Origin: Tritonibacter scottomollicae
Lineage (GTDB): Bacteria > Pseudomonadota > Alphaproteobacteria > Rhodobacterales > Rhodobacteraceae
NCBI RefSeq assembly: GCF_003003215.1
Contig: NZ_PVUF01000001.1
Location: forward strand, 310,001-374,000
Length of the DNA: 64,000 nt
Direction: 5' to 3'
Part shown: piece after piece, positions 17,563-27,500 of the stretch
How the letters are laid out: each line of letters starts with the position of its first letter
How positions within the stretch are numbered: the stretch's first letter is position 1
Position numbers and translations under genes: made by a program
The notes under the pieces: model-generated
Database searches by the model: none
What the model was told of the DNA's origin: nothing
The model's input: the letters and a program-made list of their open reading frames with translations, nothing else

Positions 17563-18192
17563 ATGATCTTTTTCGATTGCTCCACCGCTCCCAATCCGCG
17601 TCGGGCGCGGATGGTGCTTGCCGAAAAGGGTCTCACCCCGGAGGTGCGTGAGATTTCCATCGCCAAGGGCGAACAGCTGAGTGCTGAGTTTCGCGCCATC
17701 AACCCGCAAGGCATGGTGCCAGCACTTGAGCTGGACGACGGCACGCTGTTGACCGAGAACCTCGGGATTGCGGCCTATGTGGAGGCGCTACAGCCAGAGC
17801 CGCCGCTGCTGGGCTGCGACGCGCGGGAAAAGGGCCTGGTGATGATGTGGAACGCCATTGTCGAGCAGCAGGGCGGCCTGCCCATCGCCGAGGCACTGCG
17901 CAACAGCCATCCGGCGTTTGAGAACCGCGCGGTGCCAGGCCCTGTGGACTGCCCTCAGATCCCGGCGCTGGCGGAGCGGGGCCGGGCGCGAGCAGAGGCG
18001 TTTTTGGGTTTATTGGAGGCGCGCTTGCAGCAGGTGCCCTATCTGGCGGGCGAGAGCTTCAGCTTTGCCGATATCACCGCCTTTGTCTTTGTCGATTTTG
18101 CTCGCGTTATCAAAATGCCGGTGCCGCAGTCGCATGAGGCGACGCTGGATTGGCGGGCCCGTATTGCGGCACGGCCCAGTGCGGCGCTTTGA
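17563..18192 (+). CDS. Glutathione S-transferase family protein
   Basis: A 209-residue GST. The thioredoxin-like N domain has CSTAPNPRRARMVLAEKG at the glutathione-activating position (Cys/Ser region) and NPQGMVPALELDDG with the cis-proline, followed by LTENLGIAAYVE. The helical C domain includes YLAGESFSFADITAFV, the conserved N-capping/hydrophobic-staple motif. The frame extends upstream to 17392, but the ATG at 17563 has AGGAG seven bases ahead and starts exactly at the fold. The substrate is unknown. The TetR-type gene 94 bases downstream on the same strand may regulate or accompany it. Confidence 0.9.
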   Translation: MIFFDCSTAPNPRRARMVLAEKGLTPEVREISIAKGEQLSAEFRAINPQGMVPALELDDGTLLTENLGIAAYVEALQPEPPLLGCDAREKGLVMMWNAIVEQQGGLPIAEALRNSHPAFENRAVPGPVDCPQIPALAERGRARAEAFLGLLEARLQQVPYLAGESFSFADITAFVFVDFARVIKMPVPQSHEATLDWRARIAARPSAAL

Positions 18193-18285
18193 GTGCCGGC
18201 GGCGGGCGGCGTGGCTTGCGCCGACGGACGGGGCGGGGCACTGTGCCTGCGCGCCGGACGTGCGCCTGATTGACCCGAGGGCCTG

Positions 18286-18960
18286 ATGACACCGAAACCG
18301 CTGCTGCACCGTGATGATCCCGAGGCCGCGCCCCTGGTGGGCAATATCAAGGTCACCCGTGACGACTGGCTCAACATCGGTCTGGACGTGCTGATCCGCG
18401 ACGGGGAGGAGCGGGTGAAGGTGCTGGCGCTGGCCGAGGCGATGGGGGTCTCGCGGTCGTCCTTCTATTGGTATTTCAAATCACGGCAGGACTTGCTGGA
18501 TGCGCTGCTGACCCGCTGGGAAGAGACCAATACCGCCGGTCTGATCGCCCAGGCGGCGGTGCCAGCAGAGCGGATTACCGGCGCGGTTCTGAACATCTTT
18601 CGCTGTATCGCCAACCCGGCGCTGTTCAACACGGCGCTGGATTTTGCGGTGCGCGACTGGGCCCGCCGCTCGGATGCGGTACTGGCCCGGATGCGGGACG
18701 GGGATGCGGCGCGGGTGGCGGCGCTGACGGAGATGTTTGCCCGCTACGGCTGCGGCGAGCGGGAGGCGGTGACCCGGGCCAAGGTACTCTATTACATGCA
18801 GTTGGGCTATGACATGGCGGAACCGGAGGAGAGCCATGATTATCGTCTGGAGATGACGCCGGAGTATCTCAAGGTGTTCACCGGACAGGCCCCGACCGTA
18901 GATGAGTTGGCCGAGTTTTCCGACTACAGCCGACAGTTCTGGCAGGATCTGTCGCGCTGA
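18286..18960 (+). CDS. TetR/AcrR family transcriptional regulator
   Basis: A 224-residue regulator. Residues about 22-70 form the TetR helix-turn-helix: VKVLALAEAMGVSRSSFYWYFKSRQDLLDAL is a near-ideal recognition-helix region (SRSSFYWYFKSRQDL). The remaining residues are an alpha-helical ligand domain without an assignable effector. The ribosome-binding site (GAGGG) is modest. It follows the GST gene on the same strand and is convergent with the indolepyruvate oxidoreductase gene. Targets are unknown; autoregulation and control of the GST are reasonable guesses. Confidence 0.9.
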   Translation: MTPKPLLHRDDPEAAPLVGNIKVTRDDWLNIGLDVLIRDGEERVKVLALAEAMGVSRSSFYWYFKSRQDLLDALLTRWEETNTAGLIAQAAVPAERITGAVLNIFRCIANPALFNTALDFAVRDWARRSDAVLARMRDGDAARVAALTEMFARYGCGEREAVTRAKVLYYMQLGYDMAEPEESHDYRLEMTPEYLKVFTGQAPTVDELAEFSDYSRQFWQDLSR

Positions 18961-19005
18961 GTGTCAACGTTGCCCAGTGGGCGCGCTGACGCGCGGCAGG
19001 TTTGA

Positions 19006-19073
19006 GCCTTGCCCCCTTTGGGGGGGGGCAAGGCGGTGGCCTCCGGCGGGAGGTATTTTCAAAAAAGGTGAAG
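19006..19073 (+). repeat. Dispersed hairpin-plus-core repeat, copy A
   Basis: An 11-bp GC hairpin (19006-19016 with 19024-19034) is followed by CCTCCGGCGGGAGG and the core AGGTATTTTC...AAGGTGAAG ending near 19073. The same core recurs at about 44572-44595, 49546-49574 and, inverted, 58070-58098. It sits at the convergent junction between the TetR gene and the oxidoreductase gene. Confidence 0.65.
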
Positions 19074-19077
19074 GAGG

Positions 19078-22000
19078 TCAGCCGCGCAGGGCTTCGACCT
19101 CTGCCTTGACGGTTCGGGCGGCCTCTTCGCGCACCGGGCCGTAGCCGCGGATGTCCATCGGGGCGGCGAGGATTTGCGCCATTACGTCGGGGGCTTGGGC
19201 CGTCGGATGGGCGGCGATATCTTCGATGATGTCCATGAACCAGTCGCGCAGGTTGCGGTGCATCCGGGCCTCGCCGTGGTAGGCGAAGGGGTTGAGCGGT
19301 GTCTGCCGCAGGCTCTTTCCCTTGGCCAGCAGGGTCAGCAGTGGTGACATCCATGCCCCCAGCGCGCGTTTGGCGGGGCGGCCGCGCGCGTCGGTTTTGA
19401 AGTTCAGCAGCGGCGGCGCCATGTGGTATTTCACTGTGAAATCGCCGTCAAATTCGCGCTCCAGTTCGGCCTTGAAACTGTCGGTGCTCATCAGGCGGGC
19501 GACCTCGAATTCATCCTTGTAGGCCATCAGTTTGAACAGGCTGCGCGCCGCATGGGTCGTCAGGCTGTCGGCCTGATCGCGGGGCAGGGCGGCGTGCAGG
19601 CGAGCCAGCTGGTCGCGATAGTCCTGCGCGTAGGCGGCGTCCTGATACTGGGTGAGGAAGGCGGCGCGGCGGTCGATCAGCTGTTGCAGGGTTTCTTCTT
19701 CGGGCGTGTCCTCGGAGTATTGTGCGGCGAGCCGGTCCGGTGCGGCGGCCAGGGTGCGGCCGATGGCAAAGGCGAGCTGGTTTTTCTCGATGGCGACGCC
19801 GTTTAGCACGATGGCCTGCTGCAGCGCGCTGAGGCTGACGGGCACCAGTCCCTGCTGCCAGGAGAAGCCCAACATGATGACATTGGCCAACACCGCATCG
19901 CCCAGCAGCGTCTCGGCCACCGCATTGGCGTTGAGCGCGGCGACGTTCTCGGCCCCCACCACCGAGGCCACGGCGCGGGCGCGGGCGGGGATGTCGAGGC
20001 TGGCGTCGCGGCGCAGGACGATGTCGCCGGTTGGCATTTCGGCGAGGTTCAGGGCCACTTGAGCACCGGCGCGATAATGCGCCGAGGCCTTGGGCGCGGA
20101 GGACACCACCGCGTCACAGGCGATGACCGCATCCGCGGAGCCCTGATCGGTGCGCACCTGGTGCACGTCTTCGGGGGTCTTTGCCAGGCGGATGTAGCTG
20201 AGAACCGTGCCGAATTTCTGCGCAAAGCCGGTAAAGTCGAGCACCGAGGAGCCTTTGCCCTCCAGATGCGCAGCCATGGTGATCAGCGCGCCGACGGTGA
20301 CAACCCCGGTGCCGCCCACCCCTGTGACCAGCAGGTCGAAGGGCTGTGCAAGTGTGGGCAGGTCGGGAGACGGTAGATCGGCTGTCAGGCGCTGGGCGTC
20401 CAGATCGGCGATCAGTTTCTTGCGGCGCGTGGCGCCTTCGACGGTTACGAAGCTGGGGCAGAAGCCATTGAGGCAGGAGAAATCCTTGTTGCAGCTGGAG
20501 AGGTTGATCTTGCGCTTGCGCCCGAAGGGGGTCTCCTTCGGCTCGACACTGAGGCAGTTGGATTCGACCGAACAGTCGCCGCAGCCCTCGCAGACCAGAT
20601 CGTTGATCCAGGCAAAGCGCTTGGGGTCTTCCATGGTGCCGCGCTTGCGGCGGCGGCGTTTTTCGGTGGCGCAGGTTTGTTCATAGATCAAGAGGGTGAC
20701 GCCCTTGACCTCGCGCAGCTCGCGCTGAACCAGATCGAGGTCTGCGCGATCATGGAACGAGGTGCCGGCGGGAAAGTCACTGCGGGTGAATTTGTCGATG
20801 TCATCCGAGATTAGCGCGATGCGGTCCACCCCTTCGGCGCGGCTGGTCTGGGCGATACCCGCAACCGAGACCGGACCGTCCACCGGCTGACCACCCGTCA
20901 TGGCAACCGCGTCGTTATACAGCACCTTGAAGGTGATATTGGCCCCTGCCGCCACCGCCTGCCGGATGGCGAGCGAGCCGGAGTGATACCAGGTGCCTTC
21001 GCCCAGGTTCTGGAACACATGTTTGCCGCCGTTGTATTTCGACGCCACCAGATGCGGCACGCCCTCGCCGCCCATCTGGGCATAGCCTGCGGTGTCGCGG
21101 CCCATCCAAGAGGCCATGACGTGGCAGCCGATGCCGGAGTTGGCGGTGGAGCCGTCGGGGATCTTGGTCGAGGTGTTGTGCGGACAGCCCGAGCAGAAAT
21201 AGGGCGTGCGGGTGGCGCCAGTGATGTTCAGCAGGTTCGGGGGCGTGTCGGTCAGGGCGCGGGCCTTGTCCAGCAGCTTCAGCTCGGGGAAGAACCGGTC
21301 CAGACGCTCTGCCACAAGGGGCACCAGCATCAGGGGGCTCAGCTCGCCGACCCAAGGGATCAGCGGTTCGCCCGCGGCGTGGTATTTGCCGACCATCTTC
21401 TTGGGCTTGTCGCCGGGCCAGTCGTAGAAATACTCCTTGAACTGGCTTTCTATGATGCCGCGTTTTTCCTCGACCACCAGCACCTCTTCCTTGCCGTTCA
21501 CGAAACGCAGCGCCTCGGCGCGGGCCAGCGGCCAGACCATGCCGACCTTGTAGATGTCGATGCCAAGGTCGCGGCAGGTGGCCTCGTCCAGATCCAGCAG
21601 ACGCAGGGCTTCCATCAGGTCGAGATGGCCCTTGCCGGTGGTGACAATGCCAAAGCGAGCCTCTGGCAGATCATAGATGCGACGGTCGATCGGATTCGCT
21701 TCGGTAAAGGCACGCACGGCCTGCAGTTTGGCGCGGATGCGGGTCTCGATCTCGGGCGAGGGCAGATCGGAGGAGCGAATGTGCAGCCCGCCGGGATAGT
21801 CAGGCAGGTCGGGCAGGGTGAACTGGCGGTCCTTTGGCAGCTCGACTGAGCGGCCACTTTCCACCGTTTCCGACACCGCCTTGAAGCCAACCCAGGTGCC
21901 GGAGTAGCGCGACAGTGCAAGGCCATATTCGCCAAACGTCAGGTATTCGCCCACATCCGCCGGGTTCAGCACCGGCATGAACCACGACATGAAGGCGACG

Positions 22001-22494
22001 TCTGACTGATGCGGCATCGAGGACGACACGCAGCCGTGGTCGTCACCTGCCACCACCAGCACGCCGCCCTTGGGCGCGGAACCGTAGGCGTTGCCGTGTT
22101 TCAGCGCGTCGCCAGAGCGGTCGACGCCGGGTCCCTTGCCGTACCACATGGAATAAACGCCCTCGACCTCGCAATCGGGGTCAAGAATGGCCTGCTGCGC
22201 GCCAAGCACGGCGGTGGCGCCAAGATCCTCGTTCACCGCGGGCATGAAGTCGATGCCGGCGTCCTTCATCCGGTCGCGGGCGCGCCAGAATTCCAGATCG
22301 ACGCCGCCCAGGGGCGAACCACGATAGCCGGAGACAAATCCGGCGGTGTTGAGCCCGGCGGCGCGGTCGCGACGGGACTGGTCCAGCATGATCCGGGCCA
22401 GCGCCTGGGTGCCGGTGAGGAACACGCGGCCTTCGGTGCGGGCATAGCGGTCCTCCAGCTGGTAAGTCTGAAACGCATGGGACAGCTCGGTCAT
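19078..22494 (-). CDS. Indolepyruvate ferredoxin oxidoreductase family protein (fused subunits)
   Basis: A 1138-residue single-chain 2-oxoacid:ferredoxin oxidoreductase. The N-terminal part carries the pyrimidine-binding domain (FVSGYRGSPLGGVD, GDDHGCVSSSMPHQSD). The middle is the TPP domain (CSGCPHNTSTKIP, then NDAVAMTGGQP as the TPP-Mg motif). A cysteine-rich Fe-S region follows (CEGCGDCSVESNC and later CNKDFSCLNGFCP), then the gamma domain beginning VTGVGGTGVVTVGALI. It oxidatively decarboxylates aryl-pyruvates from aromatic amino-acid transamination to acyl-CoA, reducing ferredoxin. The divergent Lrp-type regulator at 22652 is probably its controller. Confidence 0.94.
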   Translation of the reverse strand: MTELSHAFQTYQLEDRYARTEGRVFLTGTQALARIMLDQSRRDRAAGLNTAGFVSGYRGSPLGGVDLEFWRARDRMKDAGIDFMPAVNEDLGATAVLGAQQAILDPDCEVEGVYSMWYGKGPGVDRSGDALKHGNAYGSAPKGGVLVVAGDDHGCVSSSMPHQSDVAFMSWFMPVLNPADVGEYLTFGEYGLALSRYSGTWVGFKAVSETVESGRSVELPKDRQFTLPDLPDYPGGLHIRSSDLPSPEIETRIRAKLQAVRAFTEANPIDRRIYDLPEARFGIVTTGKGHLDLMEALRLLDLDEATCRDLGIDIYKVGMVWPLARAEALRFVNGKEEVLVVEEKRGIIESQFKEYFYDWPGDKPKKMVGKYHAAGEPLIPWVGELSPLMLVPLVAERLDRFFPELKLLDKARALTDTPPNLLNITGATRTPYFCSGCPHNTSTKIPDGSTANSGIGCHVMASWMGRDTAGYAQMGGEGVPHLVASKYNGGKHVFQNLGEGTWYHSGSLAIRQAVAAGANITFKVLYNDAVAMTGGQPVDGPVSVAGIAQTSRAEGVDRIALISDDIDKFTRSDFPAGTSFHDRADLDLVQRELREVKGVTLLIYEQTCATEKRRRRKRGTMEDPKRFAWINDLVCEGCGDCSVESNCLSVEPKETPFGRKRKINLSSCNKDFSCLNGFCPSFVTVEGATRRKKLIADLDAQRLTADLPSPDLPTLAQPFDLLVTGVGGTGVVTVGALITMAAHLEGKGSSVLDFTGFAQKFGTVLSYIRLAKTPEDVHQVRTDQGSADAVIACDAVVSSAPKASAHYRAGAQVALNLAEMPTGDIVLRRDASLDIPARARAVASVVGAENVAALNANAVAETLLGDAVLANVIMLGFSWQQGLVPVSLSALQQAIVLNGVAIEKNQLAFAIGRTLAAAPDRLAAQYSEDTPEEETLQQLIDRRAAFLTQYQDAAYAQDYRDQLARLHAALPRDQADSLTTHAARSLFKLMAYKDEFEVARLMSTDSFKAELEREFDGDFTVKYHMAPPLLNFKTDARGRPAKRALGAWMSPLLTLLAKGKSLRQTPLNPFAYHGEARMHRNLRDWFMDIIEDIAAHPTAQAPDVMAQILAAPMDIRGYGPVREEAARTVKAEVEALRG

Positions 22495-22651
22495 GATGGC
22501 TCCTTAAAGTGGCTATCGGTTGGGGAAATGGATGAAGTGGCTGAAAGTGTAATTCGAAAGATGTGAAAAATCTTGCCAGAGCATGCGAGAATTGGCAGTT
22601 ATTCGGAAAACTGAACCAGATATTCCGGATTTTGAGGAGCGAGATTTCGAC

Positions 22652-23113
22652 ATGATGCAGTTGGATGAACGTGATCGCCGCATTCTGAAGCTGCTGCAGG
22701 AAGACTGTCGCATGTCCAACGCAGATCTCGCGGACGCCGTCAGCATGTCTGCATCGGCGTTGTGGCGCAGAGTGCGCGCGCTCGAGGAGGCTGGTGTCAT
22801 CTCTCGCTACGGGGCCCGCGTGGTGCCAAAGGCCATGGGACTGAAGTTCGAGGCGCTGGTACAGGTCAACCTGACGCGTCACGCGCCCGAACACCTGACG
22901 GAATTCATCCGTGCGGTGGAGACCAATCCCCATGTTGTGGAATGTTATGCCACCACGGGGCAGGCGGATTATCATCTTCGTGTGCTCGCGCCGGATCTAG
23001 AAGCCTATAATCAGTTTCTCGAGGGTTTCCTGTTCCAGTTGGCGGGTGTTGCAAGTGCGCAGACCCATGTGATCCTGAAGACGGTGAAACGGGACACGCC
23101 GGTGGTGCCCTGA
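22652..23113 (+). CDS. Lrp/AsnC family transcriptional regulator
   Basis: A 153-residue feast/famine regulator. DERDRRILKLLQEDCRMSNADLADAVSMSASALWRRVRALEEAGVI is the AsnC-type winged helix-turn-helix. The C-terminal RAM ligand domain includes VVECYATTGQADYHLRV. The frame begins at 22583, but the fold starts at the double ATG at 22652/22655, downstream of a GGAG-like site, so 22652 is preferred. It is divergent from the indolepyruvate oxidoreductase gene with about 157 bases between starts, a classic arrangement for amino-acid-responsive control of that gene and of itself. The effector is probably an aromatic or branched amino acid, which is inference. Confidence 0.92.
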   Translation: MMQLDERDRRILKLLQEDCRMSNADLADAVSMSASALWRRVRALEEAGVISRYGARVVPKAMGLKFEALVQVNLTRHAPEHLTEFIRAVETNPHVVECYATTGQADYHLRVLAPDLEAYNQFLEGFLFQLAGVASAQTHVILKTVKRDTPVVP

Positions 23114-23224
23114 GCGGCTGCGCGGCCGCGATGGATTTTTGTCAGATCGGTGGAATTCTCGGTTGTTCGACTCGCGCGTTCACTTTATGTTCTTGCTTGA
23201 GTGGCGGCGAAGGAGAGGGGTGAC

Positions 23225-23815
23225 ATGACCAAAGTGGCGGTGCTGCTGACGCAGGGGTTTGCGGATTGGGAATACGGGGTGCTGTGTGGCCTCGGACAGG
23301 GTTATTTCGGGCTGGAGATCCGCTTTGTCACACCAGTGCCGGGCGAGGTGACCTCGATGGGTGGTCTGGTGGCGCGGGTGGTTGACGGGCTTGACCTGCT
23401 GGAGGCCTGGGCGCCGGATGCGCTGGTGGTGATCGGCGGCACGATCTGGGAACGCCCCGAAGCGCCGGATGTCGTCGATGTCCTGCGGGCAGCGCATCAG
23501 CGTGGTGCAGTTGTGGCGGGCATCTGTGGCGGCACCCTTGCGTTGGCCCGGGCCGGTCTGTTGAACGCGGTGCGGCATACCTCGAACGATGCGGCCTTCC
23601 TCGGCACCCATGCGGACAGCTATGCGGGCTCAGCAACGTATCTGGAGCAGCCTACGGCAGTCTCTGATGGACGCGTGGTGACGGCGGCGGGCACTGCGCC
23701 CGTCAGCTTTGCCGCCGAGGTCATGGCTGCGCTGGATGTACCGGCCGAAACGGTGCATCAGCTGAAATCAATGCTGGGTGGTGAGCATCGCGTCCCGCGC
23801 AGCGCTGCGGCCTAG
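23225..23815 (+). CDS. DJ-1/PfpI family protein
   Basis: A 196-residue class I glutamine-amidotransferase-like protein. The fold starts VAVLLTQGFADWEYG, and the nucleophile elbow is GICGGTLALARAG with the reactive cysteine. Family members include proteases, glyoxalases or deglycases and stress chaperones, and this one cannot be placed precisely. The start at 23225 is preceded by GGAGAGGGG and is preferred over an in-frame ATG at 23201. It appears monocistronic, about 110 bases after the Lrp gene; a role with that regulator is not established. Confidence 0.88.
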   Translation: MTKVAVLLTQGFADWEYGVLCGLGQGYFGLEIRFVTPVPGEVTSMGGLVARVVDGLDLLEAWAPDALVVIGGTIWERPEAPDVVDVLRAAHQRGAVVAGICGGTLALARAGLLNAVRHTSNDAAFLGTHADSYAGSATYLEQPTAVSDGRVVTAAGTAPVSFAAEVMAALDVPAETVHQLKSMLGGEHRVPRSAAA

Positions 23816-23933
23816 CGCCCCCGCCGCGCGTCAGCGCGGCGCTGGGCCCAACGGGGGAGGGGGCATTTCAATGCAACCGACACGGGCGGGAGCCTCCCCG
23901 CCGCGGCGCTTTGGCAGACCGGCACGGTATGGA

Positions 23934-24323
23934 TCAGAGAGAGACCATCGCCCAGGCGGCAGTCATGCCGATGTATGTCAGATGATGCAGCAGCTGATCG
24001 GTGCCCATGGCACGCCAGAACGCGCCCTGGGTCGGGTCCAGCTTGTTACACTCGGTATGATGCGCCTTCCAGTAGTCGATGTTGAAATGGATCAGCCATT
24101 CCGCGGCGCAGATCACCGCAATGAACCAGGGCGGGCTGCCGACGATGAACAGGACCACCACCGAGGCCATCGCATGCACGCCTGCATGCTGGGCGCGACC
24201 GGGATGAAAATACTGACAGCGGCCTGATAGCATCTTTTTGGTCTGCAGGTAGAAGTCGGCAAACATATGCTTGACCTCGAACAGGCAGATCAGCAGCAGG
24301 ACGATACCGACATTCTCTGGCAA
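23934..24323 (-). CDS. DUF3307 family membrane protein
   Basis: A 129-residue integral membrane protein matching the DUF3307 pattern: a first TM (VGIVLLLICLFEVKHMFADFYLQT), a helix with conserved histidines (HAGVHAMASVVVLFI), then AEWLIHFNIDYWK and a final FWRAMGTDQLLHHLTYIGM segment. The histidines and HxxxD-like residues inside the membrane suggest metal or proton chemistry, but function is unknown. The proposed start is TTG at 24323 with AGAGGAA ten bases ahead; the frame runs open to 24368. It is divergent from the large ABC-like gene across a region that holds a CRP-type palindrome. Confidence 0.78.
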   Translation of the reverse strand: MPENVGIVLLLICLFEVKHMFADFYLQTKKMLSGRCQYFHPGRAQHAGVHAMASVVVLFIVGSPPWFIAVICAAEWLIHFNIDYWKAHHTECNKLDPTQGAFWRAMGTDQLLHHLTYIGMTAAWAMVSL

Positions 24324-24417
24324 AACAGATGTTCCTCTTGCAGTTGCAACGTGCGGCGGGCAGGTCACTCGCGGACCTTACGGTGTTTTCTCTATATCGC
24401 AAATATCGCATTGGATT

Positions 24418-24439
24418 GTCTGTGACATAGCTCACAGAC
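24418..24439. promoter_or_regulatory. CRP-type operator palindrome
   Basis: GTCTGTGA (24418-24425) and TCACAGAC (24432-24439) are perfect 8-bp inverted half-sites around a 6-base spacer. This matches the E. coli CRP consensus core TGTGA-N6-TCACA. It lies in the divergent promoter region between the DUF3307 gene and the cNMP-domain ABC gene. Just upstream are two direct TATCGCA repeats (24395-24401 and 24404-24410), a 9-bp period. Confidence 0.7.
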
Positions 24440-24558
24440 GTAACAGGGCCAGCTTTCTAGGCTGCGCCCACGTCATGTCTGCGTCATTGCCTGAGAAGGG
24501 CAAACCGCGCTAATCATGGGGAAATCACGTCAATTTCCTTGTTAAACCACGCGGGCCG

Positions 24559-27500
24559 GTGCCCAGCCGCAAGATCTTCGGAGTCCTTCCCATAGAACGC
24601 ACGCTTTTCCAATTCATCTGGAAGTACTCCAAGCGTGACCAGCTGATTCTCCTGCTGGTCACCGCCTGCCTGTTTCCGCTGCTCTATCTGACGCTGGAGC
24701 TGCCCAAGCGCATCATCAATGACGCCATCGGTGCTCAGTCCTCCACCGTCGAGGTTTGGGGGCAGCAGTTCGACCAGCTCACCTATCTGTGGATCCTATG
24801 CGGCGCCTTCCTGCTGGCGGTGCTGGCGCATGGCCTGACCAAGATGCGCATCAATACCATGAAGGGCGTGCTGGCCGAGCGCATGTTGCGCCGTTTCCGC
24901 TACAGCCTGATCGCCCGTGTCCTGCGATTCCCGCAGCCCTATTTCGAGCGCACCAGCCAGGGCGAGCTTGTCTCGATGATCACCTCCGAATCCGAGCCCA
25001 TGGGCGGGTTGATGGGGGATGCGGTCAGCCAACCGGTGCTGCAGGCGGGTCAGATGCTGACCATCCTCTATTTCTTGTTTGTCCAAAACCTGTGGTTCGG
25101 GCTGGCGGCGGTGGCGCTGATCCCGCTGCAGGGCTGGCTGATCCCAATGCTGCAGCGGCGCATCAACCTGCTCAACAAAAAGCGCATCCAGCAAGTGCGT
25201 GCATTGGCCTCCGAGATTGGCGAAAGCGCGGCGGGGGCATCGACCCTGCGCGTCAACGGCGGCTGGCGCTACCGCATGGCGCGGGTGACGGATCGGCTGG
25301 GGCATCTCTACGAGATCCGCTTCGACATCTACCAGAAGAAATTCTTCATGAAGTTCCTCAACAACTTCATCACCCAGCTGACGCCGTTCTTCTTCTATGC
25401 GGTGGGCGGTTATCTGGTGCTGGAGGGCAAGGTCTCGCTCGGCGCACTGGTGGCGGCGCTGGCGGCCTACAAAGATCTGGCCTCGCCTTGGAAGGAACTG
25501 CTGACCTATTACAACCAGACCCAGGACATGGGGCTGCGCTGGGAGGTGATCCTGGAGCGGTTCGCGCCGCCGGACATGGTGGACGAACGCCTGATGCAGG
25601 GCGAGCCGGAGGAGCTGCCGCATCTGGCCGGCGACATCGTACTGGACGGGGTCAGCGTGCGCGACGCCGACGGCAATCTGGTGCTGGAAGAATTGTCCGC
25701 GACCTTCCCCAAGGGCGAGCTGATCGGCATTGCCGCCCCGTCGGAAGAGGACCGCCGCGCCCTGGCCGAGGTGCTGACCCGCGAGGTGCTGCCCGCCTCC
25801 GGCACGGTGACACTGGCGGGCTACGGCATTCGTGACCTGCACCAGATGGTGCTTGCCACTCGCATCGGGCATGCGACTTCGCGCCCGGCGCTGTTTCAGG
25901 GGTCTTTCGGGGAAAACGTATTGATGCCGCTGCGCATCCGGCCGCTGGAAGATCCCACCGATCCACGGGCGCAGCGCGACGCGATCCGGGCGGGCAACAG
26001 CGCCGATCCGTTTGGGGTGAACTGGGTCGATCCGACGATCGCCGGTTTTGAAAAGTCGGACGAACTGCGCGAGTGGTGGCTGCGCATCGTCGAGGGCATT
26101 GGTTCGGACACCGCGCTTCTGCGGCGCGGCATGGATCAGGTTTTTGTGAGCAGTGAGCATCCACAACTGGCCAATGCGCTGGTCAAACTGCGCCCACAGG
26201 TGCAGCAGGCCCTGATGGACGCCGGGCTGGATGCCTTTGCCCATTTCAACAACCGTGAATATTACAACCCGACGCTGCCGGTGGTGGAAAACCTGCTTTA
26301 TGCGACGCGCTCTGTGCCCATCACCTTTGAACTGCTGCGCGAACAGCATGACTTTTTGCAGACCGTGCGCCGCATTGGACTCGACACCGATCTGGTCAAT
26401 CTGGCGCAGGACGTGCTGGAGATGCTCCGGCAGATCTTCGGCATGGATGGTACGGTGCATCCTCTCTTCCGCAAGCTGGGGCTGGAAGCATCGGATTATG
26501 AGGCGGCATTGCAGCTGTTGCAGAAGGTGAAATCCAAGGGCGCGGAGGCGCTGGACCCGGAAGAGCTGGCGCAGATGATGATCGTGCCTTTCTCGATCTC
26601 TGCCGAGGCGCTGGGACCGGCCTTCAGCACCGAGATCGAGGATCGCATCCTGTCCTTGCGTGACAGTCATGGGCGTGAATTGCTGGACACGCTTGATGAC
26701 ATCTTCGTGCCGCTCAGCAAGAGCGAATTTGCCCCCGGTTTCACGGTGTTGGAGAATGCCATCTTCGGCAAGATTTCCGACAGCGCCGGGGCGCGCGTCG
26801 AGGATCTGCGGCGCGCAGTCGCCGAGGTGATCGACAAGGCAGGCGTGCGCGAAATGGTGGTGGAGCTGATTTTCGAGCTGCCGGTCTCCGTTGGCGGCCA
26901 GGGGTTGGGGCAGAGCTTTGCCGAGCCGCTGGCCTTCTGCCGGGCCTCAATCAAACGCCCGGACATCCTGATCCTCGACAGTGCCTTGGCCAGCTTTGAT
27001 CGCGACACCCGCCGGGCGATGCAGGACAACCTGCGGGACCTGCTGCCGGACACCACGCTGATTTTCCTCGAGCCTGCCTTTCGCGACCCCGACCGGTTCG
27101 ATCACTACTTCGAGATGCGCCAGGGCCGCCTGAAGGACGAACGTGCCGATGTGCGTGAGGCTGTCGATGAGGACAGCGCCGCGGCGGCGGACCTGTCGCG
27201 CAAGCTGCGCGCCTTGGAGAGCACCGAACTTTTCTCCGGTCTCAATCGTCGTCAGCTGCGCCTGCTGGCCTTTGGGGCGCGTTGGTTCGAGGCCACGCCG
27301 GGCACGGCAGTGTTCCACAAGGATGATGCGGCCACCGACGGCGCTTATATGATCATCGAAGGGGAGGCGGGGCTCTACCTGCCCGCCGAAGACGAGGGCG
27401 CGGAGGGGCAACTGATTGCCAAGGTCGGCCCCGGCCGCCTGGTGGGCGAGTTGGGCCTGATCCGCAAGGAACCCCGTGCCCTGTCGATGATCGCCGAAAG

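Noticed and set aside
24796-26670. A 624-codon minus-strand frame opposite the ABC-like gene
   Set aside because: Composition (His/Arg/Gln-rich) is typical of an antisense shadow and the plus strand encodes recognisable domains.
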